From contig NZ_VZPP01000002.1 of assembly GCF_008801475.1 (NCBI RefSeq), forward strand, positions 1 through 64,000: 64,000 nt of DNA. Reading direction: 5' to 3'. This document shows positions 16,681-27,691 of this stretch, in pieces (position 1 is the first letter of the stretch; each line of letters begins with the position of its first letter). The notes below the pieces were generated by a model. That model had not been told where the DNA came from. It worked only from the letters and a program-made list of their open reading frames with translations, and ran no database searches. The translations under genes were made by a program, and so were the position numbers. The stretch is from Pseudomonas moorei. Its GTDB lineage: Bacteria > Pseudomonadota > Gammaproteobacteria > Pseudomonadales > Pseudomonadaceae.

Positions 16681-18153
16681 ATGGCCCGTTTCGAACTGCA
16701 AAAACTCTACATCGATGGCGCGTACTCCGACGCCAGCAGCGACGCCACTTTCGAAGCCATCAACCCGGCTAACGGTGAAGTCCTCGCAACCGTACAGCGC
16801 GCAACCAAGGAAGACGTCGAGCGCGCGGTGGTCAGCGCTGAAAAGGGTCAGAAAATCTGGGCGGCAATGACCGCGATGGAGCGTTCGCGCATCCTGCGTC
16901 GCGCCGTGGAAATCCTGCGTGAGCGCAATGACGAGCTGGCCGCCCTGGAAACCCTGGACACCGGCAAGGCATATTCCGAAACCCGTTACGTCGACATCGT
17001 CACCGGCGCTGACGTGCTGGAGTACTACGCCGGCCTGGTGCCTGCCATCGAAGGCGAGCAGATCCCGCTGCGCACCACTTCGTTCGTCTACACCCGTCGC
17101 GAGCCGCTGGGCGTCGTGGCCGGTATCGGCGCGTGGAACTACCCGATTCAGATCGCCCTGTGGAAATCCGCGCCAGCCCTCGCGGCCGGTAACGCGATGA
17201 TCTTCAAGCCTAGCGAAGTCACATCCCTGACGACCCTGAAACTGGCCGAGATCTACACCGAGGCAGGCGTTCCGGCTGGCGTATTCAACGTCCTGACCGG
17301 CAGCGGCCGCGAAGTCGGCACCTGGCTGACCGAGCACCCACGCATCGAAAAAGTTTCGTTCACCGGCGGCACCGACACCGGCAAGAAAGTCATGGCCAGC
17401 GCTTCGAGCTCTTCGCTCAAGGACGTGACCATGGAGCTGGGCGGCAAATCCCCGCTGATCATCTGCGACGACGCCGACCTCGATCGCGCCGCCGACACCG
17501 CAATGATGGCCAACTTCTACAGCTCCGGTCAGGTCTGCACCAACGGCACCCGCGTATTCGTGCCGAGCCACCTCAAAGCCGCCTTCGAAGCCAAGATCGT
17601 TGAGCGCGTTGCGCGCATTCGCGTCGGCAATCCGCAAGATGAAAACACCAACTTCGGCCCGCTGGTCAGCTTCGCCCACATGGAAAGCGTGCTGGGCTAC
17701 ATCGCCAAGGGCAAGGAAGAAGGTGCCCGCCTGCTGTGCGGCGGCGAGCGTCTGACCGACGGCGAATTCGCCAAGGGCGCGTTCGTCGCGCCGACCGTAT
17801 TCACTGACTGCACCGACGACATGACCATCGTCCGTGAAGAAATCTTTGGCCCGGTGATGGCGATCCTCACCTACGAAACCGAAGAAGAAGTGATCCGTCG
17901 CGCCAACGACACCGACTTCGGCCTGGCCGCCGGTATCGTCACCCGCGACCTGAACCGCGCCCACCGCGTGATTCATCAACTGGAAGCCGGTATCTGCTGG
18001 ATCAACGCCTGGGGCGAATCCGACGCCAAGATGCCGGTTGGCGGCTACAAGCAGTCGGGTGTGGGTCGTGAGAACGGCATCAGCTCGCTGAACAACTTCA
18101 CCCGCATCAAATCGGTACAGGTCGAGCTGGGCGATTACGTCTCGGTGTTCTAA
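16681..18153 (+). CDS. betB: Betaine aldehyde dehydrogenase
   Basis: A 490-residue NAD(P)-dependent aldehyde dehydrogenase that oxidises betaine aldehyde to glycine betaine. The catalytic Glu is in MELGGKSP (near residue 252) and the catalytic Cys in [10 protein letters not shown] (near 286). Length and sequence match the tetrameric Pseudomonas BADH, which relieves betaine-aldehyde toxicity. ATG at 16681 follows cgaggac; the extra upstream frame is noncoding. A REPIN lies between this gene and betA. Confidence 0.96.
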   Translation: MARFELQKLYIDGAYSDASSDATFEAINPANGEVLATVQRATKEDVERAVVSAEKGQKIWAAMTAMERSRILRRAVEILRERNDELAALETLDTGKAYSETRYVDIVTGADVLEYYAGLVPAIEGEQIPLRTTSFVYTRREPLGVVAGIGAWNYPIQIALWKSAPALAAGNAMIFKPSEVTSLTTLKLAEIYTEAGVPAGVFNVLTGSGREVGTWLTEHPRIEKVSFTGGTDTGKKVMASASSSSLKDVTMELGGKSPLIICDDADLDRAADTAMMANFYSSGQVCTNGTRVFVPSHLKAAFEAKIVERVARIRVGNPQDENTNFGPLVSFAHMESVLGYIAKGKEEGARLLCGGERLTDGEFAKGAFVAPTVFTDCTDDMTIVREEIFGPVMAILTYETEEEVIRRANDTDFGLAAGIVTRDLNRAHRVIHQLEAGICWINAWGESDAKMPVGGYKQSGVGRENGISSLNNFTRIKSVQVELGDYVSVF

Positions 18154-18184
18154 GACCCGAGTCCTGTATTGCTTGCCGGGCCGT

Positions 18185-18275
18185 CATCGCTGGCAAGCCA
18201 GCTCCCACAGGTTTGGTGTCGCCCACCAAATCTGTGGCAGCCCCCAATCCTTGTGGGAGCTGGCTTGCCAGCGAT
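18185..18275. repeat. REPIN between betB and betA
   Basis: catcgctggcaagccagctc and its inverse flank about 45 bp inside the bet operon; the spacer also has a partial third arm-like gtggcagccccc. Confidence 0.85.
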
Positions 18276-18333
18276 TCGAGTGCGCAGCACTCGCCTGGGT
18301 CCGACCTGACCACATCTAAAGAGGGTGCATTCA

Positions 18334-20034
18334 ATGTCCCAAGAATTCGATTACATCATCATCGGTGCCGGCTCGGCCGGTAACACCCTGGCGACCCGTC
18401 TGACTGAAGACGAAGGCGTCACCGTCCTGCTGCTCGAAGCGGGCGGCCCGGACTACCGTTCCGACTTCCGCACGCAGATGCCGGCCGCCCTGGCGTTCCC
18501 GCTGCAAGGCCGTCGCTACAACTGGGCCTACGAAACCGATCCGGAACCCCACATGGACGGTCGTCGCATGGAGTGCGGGCGCGGCAAGGGCCTGGGCGGT
18601 TCTTCGCTGATCAACGGCATGTGCTACATCCGCGGCAACGCCATGGACTACGACGGCTGGGCCAAACTGCCAGGCCTGGAAGACTGGACCTACCTGGACT
18701 GCCTGCCGTATTTCCGCAAAGCCGAAACCCGCGACATCGGCCCCAACGATTACCACGGTGGCGACGGCCCGGTCAGCGTGACCACGCCCAAAGCCGGCAA
18801 CAACCCACTGTTCCACGCCATGGTTGAAGCCGGCGTGCAGGCCGGTTACCCGCGCACCGAAGACTTGAACGGCTACCAGCAGGAAGGTTTCGGCCCGATG
18901 GACCGTACCGTGACGCCGAAGGGCCGTCGCGCCAGTACCGCGCGCGGCTACCTGGACATCGCCAAGAAGCGTTCGACCCTGACCATCGTCACCCACGCCC
19001 TGACCGACAAGATCCTGTTCGAAGGCAAGCGTGCGGTCGGCGTGCGTTACCTGGTCGGCGCCGCCGAAGAGCGCGTCGAGGTCAAGGCACGCAAGGAAGT
19101 GCTGCTGTGCTCCGGCGCCATCGCCTCGCCGCAGATCCTGCAACGCTCCGGTGTCGGCCCGGCCGCACTGCTGAAAAAGCTCGATATTCCGGTGGTCCAC
19201 GACCTGCCGGGCGTCGGTGAAAACCTGCAGGACCACCTGGAGCTGTACCTGCAATACGCGTGCACCCAACCGGTCTCGCTGTACCCGTCGCTGCTGTGGT
19301 GGAACCAGCCGGCCATTGGTGCCGAATGGCTGTTCAACGGCACCGGCATCGGCGCCAGCAACCAGTTCGAAGCCGGCGGTTTCATCCGCACCCGTCCGGA
19401 ATTCGAGTGGCCGAACATCCAGTACCACTTCCTGCCGGTAGCGATTAACTACAACGGCAGCAACGGTGTGAAAGAGCACGGCTTCCAGGCGCACATGGGC
19501 TCCATGCGTTCGCCGAGCCGTGGTCGCATCCAGGCCAAGTCCAAGGACCCACGCCAGCACCCGAGCATCCTGTTCAACTACATGGCCACCGAGCAGGACT
19601 GGCAGGAATTCCGCGACGGCATCCGCCTGACCCGCGAAATCATGCAACAGCCGGCACTGGACGCCTTCCGTGGCCGCGAAATCAGCCCCGGCATCGAAGT
19701 GCAAACCGACGAGCAACTGGACAAGTTCATCCGCGAGCACGCCGAAACCGCGTTCCACCCATCCTGCTCGTGCAAGATGGGCACCGACGAGATGGCCGTG
19801 GTCGATGGCGAAGGTCGCGTGCACGGCCTGCAGGGCCTGCGTGTGGTCGATGCCTCGATCATGCCGATCATCACCACCGGCAACCTCAACGCGCCAACGA
19901 TCATGATCGCCGAGAAAATCGCCGACAAAATCCGCGGTCGCAAGCCGCTGCCGCGCAGCAAGGCTGCCTACTACGTCGCCGGCGATGCGCCGGTCAAGGG
20001 CAAGCCGCTGCGTGAAGTAGGCCAGACGGCGTAA
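18334..20034 (+). CDS. betA: Choline dehydrogenase
   Basis: A 566-residue membrane-associated GMC-family flavoprotein that oxidises choline to betaine aldehyde. The FAD-binding motif is [15 protein letters not shown] (residues about 8-22), the GMC signature is [19 protein letters not shown] (near 86), and the active-site block [11 protein letters not shown] lies near residue 470. ATG at 18334 follows aaagagg. As last gene of betIBA it completes the two-step conversion with BetB. Length equals that of other Pseudomonas BetA proteins. Confidence 0.96.
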   Translation: MSQEFDYIIIGAGSAGNTLATRLTEDEGVTVLLLEAGGPDYRSDFRTQMPAALAFPLQGRRYNWAYETDPEPHMDGRRMECGRGKGLGGSSLINGMCYIRGNAMDYDGWAKLPGLEDWTYLDCLPYFRKAETRDIGPNDYHGGDGPVSVTTPKAGNNPLFHAMVEAGVQAGYPRTEDLNGYQQEGFGPMDRTVTPKGRRASTARGYLDIAKKRSTLTIVTHALTDKILFEGKRAVGVRYLVGAAEERVEVKARKEVLLCSGAIASPQILQRSGVGPAALLKKLDIPVVHDLPGVGENLQDHLELYLQYACTQPVSLYPSLLWWNQPAIGAEWLFNGTGIGASNQFEAGGFIRTRPEFEWPNIQYHFLPVAINYNGSNGVKEHGFQAHMGSMRSPSRGRIQAKSKDPRQHPSILFNYMATEQDWQEFRDGIRLTREIMQQPALDAFRGREISPGIEVQTDEQLDKFIREHAETAFHPSCSCKMGTDEMAVVDGEGRVHGLQGLRVVDASIMPIITTGNLNAPTIMIAEKIADKIRGRKPLPRSKAAYYVAGDAPVKGKPLREVGQTA

Positions 20035-20055
20035 GGCGTAGAACTGCGCCGCTTC

Positions 20056-20139
20056 CATCGCGGGCAAGCCCGCTCCCACAAGGTTATGCGTCGATTTTGA
20101 AATCACGCGAATCCTGTGGGAGCGGGCTTGCCCGCGATG
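20056..20139. repeat. REPIN after betA
   Basis: catcgcgggcaagcccgctc and its exact inverse enclose about 35 bp. Confidence 0.88.
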
Positions 20140-20300
20140 AGGCCGGGCAAACCAGTACATATTTTCCTGCCAGACACAGCAATCCCCTCCCGCACCGCTC
20201 CAACCTTGATCCCACCCCCCGCACAGGCCTACTCTAGCGCCACGCAAACGTTTCACCCTCCCCTCGCAACATCGATGCTCCACACCAAGGAGGTTCCCGA

Positions 20301-21743
20301 ATGTTCGATTTCCATCCCCAGCTCAAGCAGCGTTTTGCTGCCTTGCGCACGGGCGCTGAATTCTTTTCCCTGCGTTATGTGCGCGAGTCCGGTCAGTACC
20401 TGTCGGTGCGAAAGAACGTCGCCGAACCGCCGAGCCTGAGCCGTGACGAAGGCGCGATGCTGACGGTGCGGGTCAACGGTGTCGAAGCCTACGCCGCCAC
20501 CAACGACCTGTCGCAACAGGGCCTGCAAGCCGCCCTCGAACGTGCCGAACAGCAAGCTCGCCGCCTCAAGCCCCACGCCTTGCTGGACCTGCGCGAACAT
20601 GCCGTGTCGAGTGCTTGCGCCGATTACTTTTCGCCGAACCTCGACCAGCCGTTCCCGTCCCTGAGCGACTGCTACCAGTTGCTCGGCGACGAGTCCGCCG
20701 CCGTGCCCAAGGACGAGCGCCTGGTGAACTGGCAGGTGAGCATCGGCATCACCCATGTCGAGCAGATCTACCTCAACAGCGCCGGCGCCGAATTGCGTCA
20801 GGCTCAACGCTTCGTCTACCCCGGCCTCGACGTCACCGCCTACGACGGCAACGACAGCCAGACCCGCAGCCTCGGTCGCGAGAACTTCGGCCAACAAGGT
20901 GGCGCCGACGTTATCAGCCGTTGCGGCCTGGTCGGTGCCGGGCCGACCGTCGCCGACCAGGCGCTGCAATTGCTGCTGGCGCCGAACACGCCCCAAGGCC
21001 CGCGCGATCTGCTGCTGATGCCTGACCAGATGATGCTGCAGATCCATGAATCCATCGGCCACCCGCTGGAGCTGGATCGCATCCTCGGTGACGAACGCAA
21101 TTACGCGGGCACCAGCTTCGTCAAAGCCGAAGACTTCGGCCGCCTGCAATACGGCTCGAAACTGCTCAACGTGACCTTCGACCCGGACATCCCCGAACAA
21201 CTCGCCAGTTACGGCCATGACGACGATGGCAGCGCCGCCAGCAAACAGTTCCTGATCCGTGAAGGCCTGCTGCTGCGGCCATTGGGTGGCGCGTTGTCGC
21301 AATTCCGCGCCGGCCTGGAAGGCGTCGCCAACAGCCGCGCCTGCGGCTGGAACCGCCCGCCGATCGACCGCATGGCCAACCTCAACATCGAGCCTGGCGA
21401 TCAGCCGCTGGAGCAACTGGTTGGCAACATTGAGCACGGCATCTTGATGAGCACCAACCGCTCGTGGTCCATCGACGATGCACGCAACAAGTTCCAGTTC
21501 GGCTGCGAATGGGGCCAGTTGATTGAAAACGGCGAACTCAAGGGCGTGGTGAAAAACCCGAATTACCGGGCGATTTCCGCGCAGTTCTGGAAGAGCCTCA
21601 ACGCTGTCGGCGATGCCAGCACCTTCGAGGTGCTCGGCACCCCCAACTGCGGCAAAGGCGAACCGAATCAGGTGATCCGCGTCGGCCATGCCTCGCCGGC
21701 CTGTGTGTTCAGCCATGTGGATGTGTTCGGAGGAGACGCCTGA
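20301..21743 (+). CDS. TldD/PmbA-family metalloprotease, TldD-like subunit
   Basis: A 480-residue member of the TldD family (peptidase U62). The zinc-binding HExxxH is seen as His249-Glu250-x3-His254 in HESIGH, followed by the family's PLELDRI. TldD is the catalytic subunit of a heterodimer with PmbA/TldE that degrades unfolded peptides and matures microcin-type peptides. The start ATG follows a strong aaggagg. The gene overlaps the next one by one base (TGATG), and that gene is the PmbA-like partner. Sequence differs enough from housekeeping TldD, which normally stands elsewhere, to suggest a second, specialised pair; this is an inference. No substrate peptide gene is evident nearby. Confidence 0.88.
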   Translation: MFDFHPQLKQRFAALRTGAEFFSLRYVRESGQYLSVRKNVAEPPSLSRDEGAMLTVRVNGVEAYAATNDLSQQGLQAALERAEQQARRLKPHALLDLREHAVSSACADYFSPNLDQPFPSLSDCYQLLGDESAAVPKDERLVNWQVSIGITHVEQIYLNSAGAELRQAQRFVYPGLDVTAYDGNDSQTRSLGRENFGQQGGADVISRCGLVGAGPTVADQALQLLLAPNTPQGPRDLLLMPDQMMLQIHESIGHPLELDRILGDERNYAGTSFVKAEDFGRLQYGSKLLNVTFDPDIPEQLASYGHDDDGSAASKQFLIREGLLLRPLGGALSQFRAGLEGVANSRACGWNRPPIDRMANLNIEPGDQPLEQLVGNIEHGILMSTNRSWSIDDARNKFQFGCEWGQLIENGELKGVVKNPNYRAISAQFWKSLNAVGDASTFEVLGTPNCGKGEPNQVIRVGHASPACVFSHVDVFGGDA

Positions 21744-23080
21744 TGAGTCCATCGAAAACCCAGGCCGAGTCGTTCAAGGCATTGGTCGCCGGTTTGCGTG
21801 AAGCCCTGCGCGAACCGGAACAGTTCACCCTCAGTTATGCCGCCGAGTCGTCGGCTTTCGTCCGTTTCAACCACGCCAAGGTGCGCCAGTCCGGTCAAGT
21901 GCAGCAGGCAAGCATCGGTTTGAAATTGATCAACGAGGGTCGTCATGCGGATTTGCACATCACCCTGGCTGGCGACCCCGACGTCGACTTGCAGCGTCTG
22001 TCCGAAGGCCTGCAACAGCTGCGGGAAACCTTGCCGCTGCTGCCGCAGGACCCGTATCTGCTGCTGAACTACAACAGCTGGCAGAGCAAGAACGTGCAGG
22101 AGCATCCGCTGCCGGACACCGAGCAAGTGGTCGCTGAAATCGCTCAAGCCGCGCAAGGCCTGGATCTGGTCGGTTTCTATGCCGCCGGTCACATCAGCCG
22201 TGGCTTTGCCAGCTCCTCCGGCGCCTTCGGCTGGCATCAGGCCAACAGTTTCAATTTCGATTTCAGCCTGTTTCATGAAAACGGCCAGGCGGTGAAAGCC
22301 AGCTACGCCGGGCACGACTGGAGCAGCGAAGGCTTCGCCAGGCGCTTCCGGCAGGCCCGCGAGCAGCTTGAGTTCCTGGGCCGCCCCTTGCGCACCTTGG
22401 CGCCGGGCCAGTACCGCGCCTATCTTGCGCCAGCCGCATTGGAAGAGATCATGAGCATGCTGTGCTGGGGCGGTTTTTCGGCGCAGTCGATTGCCAGCAA
22501 AAACAGCCCGCTGCAGAAGCTCTACGGGGGCGACCAGGCGTTCAGCCCGCAGGTCTCGCTGGACGAAAAGGTCAGCGGCTCGTTGAGCCCGGCGTTCTCC
22601 GACGAAGGCTATCCGCGCAGTGATCTCAAGTTGATTGTCGAGGGCAAGGCCGGGGCGCAATTGGTGGGTTCTCGCAGTGCCGCCGAATATGGCCTGACCG
22701 CCAACGGCGCCAGCGGCGGCGAATCACCCAGTGCCTTGAACATGAAGGGCGGCGTGCTGCCTGAATCGGAAATCCTCAAGGAGCTGGGCACCGGCTTGTA
22801 CATCAGCAACCTGTGGTACCTGAACTACTCGGACCAACCGGCGGCGCGCCTGACCGGCATGACCCGGTTTGCGACGTTCTGGGTCGAAAACGGCGAGATT
22901 CAGGCACCGGTCAGCACCATGCGTTTCGACGACAGCGCCTTCAGCCTGCTCGGTTCGCAGTTGGAGGCGTTGACCCAGGAACGCGAGATGCTGTTATCGG
23001 CCAGTACCTACAGCCAGCGGGCCACGGCTTCGGCGTTGTTGCCGGGGGCGCTGGTCAGCAAACTTACCTTGACCCTGTAA
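21743..23080 (+). CDS. TldD/PmbA-family protein, TldE-like subunit
   Basis: A 445-residue PmbA/TldE-like protein, the expected non-catalytic partner: I see no HExxxH. The conserved fold is recognisable from blocks such as YLAPAALEEIMSML and the C-terminal FWVENGEIQAPVSTMRF (near residue 380). Its ATG overlaps the stop of the TldD-like gene, so the two are translated as a coupled pair and probably assemble one to one. It is cytoplasmic with no signal peptide. The role of this second pair is not known from the sequence. Confidence 0.86.
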   Translation: MSPSKTQAESFKALVAGLREALREPEQFTLSYAAESSAFVRFNHAKVRQSGQVQQASIGLKLINEGRHADLHITLAGDPDVDLQRLSEGLQQLRETLPLLPQDPYLLLNYNSWQSKNVQEHPLPDTEQVVAEIAQAAQGLDLVGFYAAGHISRGFASSSGAFGWHQANSFNFDFSLFHENGQAVKASYAGHDWSSEGFARRFRQAREQLEFLGRPLRTLAPGQYRAYLAPAALEEIMSMLCWGGFSAQSIASKNSPLQKLYGGDQAFSPQVSLDEKVSGSLSPAFSDEGYPRSDLKLIVEGKAGAQLVGSRSAAEYGLTANGASGGESPSALNMKGGVLPESEILKELGTGLYISNLWYLNYSDQPAARLTGMTRFATFWVENGEIQAPVSTMRFDDSAFSLLGSQLEALTQEREMLLSASTYSQRATASALLPGALVSKLTLTL

Positions 23081-23093
23081 AAGCGCAAAACCC

Positions 23094-23207
23094 TGTAGGA
23101 GCGAGCCTGCTCGCGATGGTGGTGAACGATAGCGCGGGGAACCTGATACCCCGCGGCGTCCTTGAGTTCATCGTCGAAACGCCGCCCGGAGCAGGCTCGC
23201 TCCTACA
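23094..23207. repeat. REPIN after the TldD/PmbA pair
   Basis: The left arm tgtaggagcgagcctgctcg is intact; the right arm is altered on its inner side (cgccgcccggagcaggctcg). The middle contains an extra short dyad, cgcgggg/ccccgcg. Confidence 0.8.
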
Positions 23208-23242
23208 GGAATGGTGTAAAGCTCACATTAACACGAGGTCCC

Positions 23243-24670
23243 ATGCCCAACCGCCCACCTCTCGACGCTGTCACCGCCCGCTGGGTGCCGTGGGTCGTCG
23301 CCATTGCCTTTTTCATGCAGTCCCTCGACGGGACGATCCTCAATACCGCCCTGCCGGCCATGGCCGCAGACCTGGCCGAAGACCCGCTGCGCATGCAAGG
23401 TGTGATCATCGCCTACATGCTCACGGTCGCCTTGCTGATCCCGGCTTCGGGCTGGATCGCCGATCGCTTCGGCACCCGGAAAATCTTCTTCGGCGCGATC
23501 CTGCTGTTCAGCATCGGTTCATTGCTGTGCGCGCTGTCGACCAGCCTGACCCTGCTGATCGGCGCCCGGGTCATCCAGGGCCTGGGCGGCGCCCTGATGT
23601 TGCCGGTCGGGCGGTTGGTGGTGCTGCGCGCCTACCCACGCTCGGAACTGGTGCGAATCATGGGTTTCATCACCATTCCCGGCCTGCTCGGCCCGTTGAT
23701 CGGCCCGACCATGGGCGGCTGGATGGTGCAATACCTGACGTGGCACTGGATCTTCCTGATCAACCTGCCGGTGGGGGTGGTCGGTTGTTATGCCGTGTGG
23801 AAATTCATCCCGGACCTGCGCGGCAACGAGCGCACCCGTTTCGATAGCCTGGGTTTCCTGCTGTTCGGCGCGGCGATGATTCTGATCACCATCGCCATGG
23901 AAGGCCTGGGCGAACTGCACCTGCCGCACCTGCGGGTGATGTTGCTGCTGTTCGGCGGCATGGCTTGCCTGGCGGCCTACTGGCTTCGTGCCGGACACAT
24001 CGAAAACCCGCTGTTCGCGCCTTCGCTGTTCAAGACCCGCACCTTTGCCGTCGGCATTCTGGGCAATCTGTTCGCCCGACTGGGCAGCGGCGCCCTGCCG
24101 TTTCTGGTGCCGTTGCTGCTGCAAGTGGCGCTGGGCTATTCACCGTCCCAGGCCGGGATGAGCATGCTGCCGCTGGCGGCTGCCGCGATGATCGCCAAGT
24201 GGGTGGCGCGCCCGCTGATCGAGCGTCTGGGCTACCGCATCGTGCTGACCGGCAACACCCTGGCCTTGGGCATCATGCTGGCGAGCATGGGCCTGGTCAG
24301 TGAACAGACGCCGTACTGGTTGCTGCTGTGCCTGCTGGCGGTCCTGGGTGCAATCAACTCCTTGCAGTTCACCGCCATGAACACCGTGACCCTGATCGAC
24401 CTCGACGACGCCAGTGCCAGCAGCGGCAACAGCCTGCTGTCGGTGGTCGCGCAATTGTCCCTGAGCCTGGGCGTGGCCTGCGCCGGTGCGTTGCTTGGCG
24501 GCTTCACGGCGGAGATCGGAAATGACGGCGTGGAAACCGTGCTGGGCGCGTTCCAACTGACCTTTGTGACCGTCGGCATCATGGCGATGCTGGCCGCGAC
24601 GATCTTCTCGCAGCTCTCAAGAGAAGACGGACGGCGCGTCAAACGTCCGGAAGAACACATCGAGCCTTAG
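23243..24670 (+). CDS. mdtD: MFS exporter, DHA2 family, MdtD-like
   Basis: A 475-residue inner-membrane exporter with about fourteen hydrophobic segments. The N-terminal block FFMQSLDGTILNTALPAMA (near residue 18) and the block GGALMLPVGRLVVLRAYPR (near 115) closely resemble E. coli MdtD. Proteins of this type are proton-driven drug or metabolite exporters; the substrate here is unknown. ATG at 23243 follows cgagg; the open frame continues upstream into a REPIN and is not coding. It has no membrane-fusion or outer-membrane partner beside it. Confidence 0.85.
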   Translation: MPNRPPLDAVTARWVPWVVAIAFFMQSLDGTILNTALPAMAADLAEDPLRMQGVIIAYMLTVALLIPASGWIADRFGTRKIFFGAILLFSIGSLLCALSTSLTLLIGARVIQGLGGALMLPVGRLVVLRAYPRSELVRIMGFITIPGLLGPLIGPTMGGWMVQYLTWHWIFLINLPVGVVGCYAVWKFIPDLRGNERTRFDSLGFLLFGAAMILITIAMEGLGELHLPHLRVMLLLFGGMACLAAYWLRAGHIENPLFAPSLFKTRTFAVGILGNLFARLGSGALPFLVPLLLQVALGYSPSQAGMSMLPLAAAAMIAKWVARPLIERLGYRIVLTGNTLALGIMLASMGLVSEQTPYWLLLCLLAVLGAINSLQFTAMNTVTLIDLDDASASSGNSLLSVVAQLSLSLGVACAGALLGGFTAEIGNDGVETVLGAFQLTFVTVGIMAMLAATIFSQLSREDGRRVKRPEEHIEP

Positions 24671-24727
24671 GGCGAATGGCCATCGGGCTGGTACACTGCG
24701 CGACATTTTGTTTTGCAGGCCAGTCCC

Positions 24728-26113
<1,386 letters not shown>

Positions 26114-26129
26114 AAAACGCCACCGACCC

Positions 26130-26219
26130 TGTGGGAGCGGGCTTGCCCGCGATGAGGTCAGTACATTCAACATTCATTTTGCCTGTCAGTCCGCCATCGC
26201 GGGCAAGCCCGCTCCCACA
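26130..26219. repeat. REPIN after dbpA
   Basis: Perfect opposed arms tgtgggagcgggcttgcccg over about 45 bp. Confidence 0.9.
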
Positions 26220-26260
26220 ATGGTTTCTGGGGAACATGAATTTTGTCTGAGGACACCGTT

Positions 26261-27439
26261 TTGCGCTCTACCGAAGTCGTGATCATTGGCGCTGGCGCCG
26301 CAGGGTTGATGTGCGCGCTGACAGCCGCCGGGCGCGGGCGCAAGGTGCTGTTGCTCGACCACGCGAACAAGGCCGGCAAGAAAATCCTGATGTCAGGCGG
26401 CGGCCGCTGCAATTTCACCAACATGTACACAGAACCCGGCAATTTCCTTTCGCAGAACGCGCATTTCTGCAAATCCGCCCTGGCCCGCTACACCCAGTGG
26501 GATTTCATCGGCATGGTCGCCAAGCACGGCGTGCCGTACCACGAGAAAAAGCTCGGCCAGTTGTTCTGCGATAACAAATCCAGCGACATCCTCGAAATGC
26601 TGCTCAACGAGTGTGATCAGGTCGGCGTCAGCCTGCACCTGGACACCTCGATCCAGACCATCGAGAAGCTCGAAAAGGGCTACCTGCTGGACACCACGTT
26701 GGGCCAGGTCACCTGTGAATCCCTGGTGATCGCCACCGGCGGCCTGTCGATTCCGACCCTGGGCGCCACCGGTTTCGGCTATCAGGTGGCCAGGCAGTTC
26801 GGCCACGAATTGCTGCCAACCCGCGCCGGGCTGGTGCCGTTCACCATTACCGATCAGCTCAAGGAACTGTGCACCGAGCTGTCCGGCACTTCGGTCGATT
26901 GCCTGGTGAGCTGCAATGACCAGAGCTTCCGCGAGAACATCCTGTTCACTCACCGCGGCCTGAGTGGCCCGGCGATTCTGCAGATTTCTTCGTTCTGGGA
27001 GCCCGGCGACACGGTCGAGATCAACCTGATGCCCGACCATGACGTGCCGTCCTGGCTGCAACAGCAACAAGCCGAACGCCCCAACAGCGAGCTGAAAACC
27101 CTGCTCGGTGAAATCTTCACCAAGAAGATGGCCAACCTCCTGGCGGACAACTGGTTCGTCTCCAAACCGATGAAGCAGTACACCCACGCTGAAATGGCTG
27201 CCATCGCCGAAAAACTGGCGTGCTGGAAAATCGTGCCGGCCGGCACCGAAGGCTACCGCACCGCCGAAGTGACCCTGGGTGGCGTCGATACCAACGAGGT
27301 CTCGTCCAAGACCATGGAATCGCTGAAAAGCCCTGGCCTGTACTTCATCGGCGAAGTGCTCGACGTAACCGGGCACCTGGGCGGTTTCAACTTCCAGTGG
27401 GCCTGGGCCTCCGGCTACGCTGCTGCGCAGTACGTCTGA
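26261..27439 (+). CDS. YhiN/HI0933-family FAD-dependent oxidoreductase
   Basis: A flavoprotein of about 392 residues. The N-terminal FAD motif is VVIIGAGAAGLMCALTAAGRG, followed by the family signature KILMSGGGRCNFTN near residue 45, and the C-terminal block LGGFNFQWAWASGYAAA closes the FAD fold. The physiological reaction of this widespread family is not settled. Start is a TTG: 26261 has tgagga at good spacing, while TTG at 26243 (six more residues) has gggaa; I favour the first. It stands alone between two REPINs. Confidence 0.85.
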   Translation: MRSTEVVIIGAGAAGLMCALTAAGRGRKVLLLDHANKAGKKILMSGGGRCNFTNMYTEPGNFLSQNAHFCKSALARYTQWDFIGMVAKHGVPYHEKKLGQLFCDNKSSDILEMLLNECDQVGVSLHLDTSIQTIEKLEKGYLLDTTLGQVTCESLVIATGGLSIPTLGATGFGYQVARQFGHELLPTRAGLVPFTITDQLKELCTELSGTSVDCLVSCNDQSFRENILFTHRGLSGPAILQISSFWEPGDTVEINLMPDHDVPSWLQQQQAERPNSELKTLLGEIFTKKMANLLADNWFVSKPMKQYTHAEMAAIAEKLACWKIVPAGTEGYRTAEVTLGGVDTNEVSSKTMESLKSPGLYFIGEVLDVTGHLGGFNFQWAWASGYAAAQYV

Positions 27440-27458
27440 CCAATGTAAATACAATTCC

Positions 27459-27548
27459 TGTGGGAGCTGGCTTGCCAGCGATGAGGCCGGTACATCCAAC
27501 GTCTTTGTTGACTGCCAGGTCGCTATCGCTGGCAAGCCAGCTTCCACA
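27459..27548. repeat. REPIN (GGCTTGCCAGCG type)
   Basis: tgggagctggcttgccagcg and its inverse (with one change, cttccaca) flank about 45 bp. Confidence 0.85.
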
Positions 27549-27691
27549 GGGTTCTATATCAATCTCAAAGATTGCGGTCGACACAGGATCTCAAAGGAAC
27601 AGATTTTGCTGTCAGATGTGATCGGCGCCATTGCGTCGGCGTCATTACTGGCTCAATTTAGCGTCATCGCCTCGGAAGGCCCTCGCACTTC

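Noticed and set aside
18331..20283. 650-codon minus-strand open frame opposite betA
   Set aside because: Shadow of betA with no recognisable domain; it also runs through REP sequence.
26243..26260. Upstream TTG start of the YhiN-type gene
   Set aside because: Possible, but the TTG at 26261 has a better placed ribosome-binding sequence and gives the usual short N-terminus.
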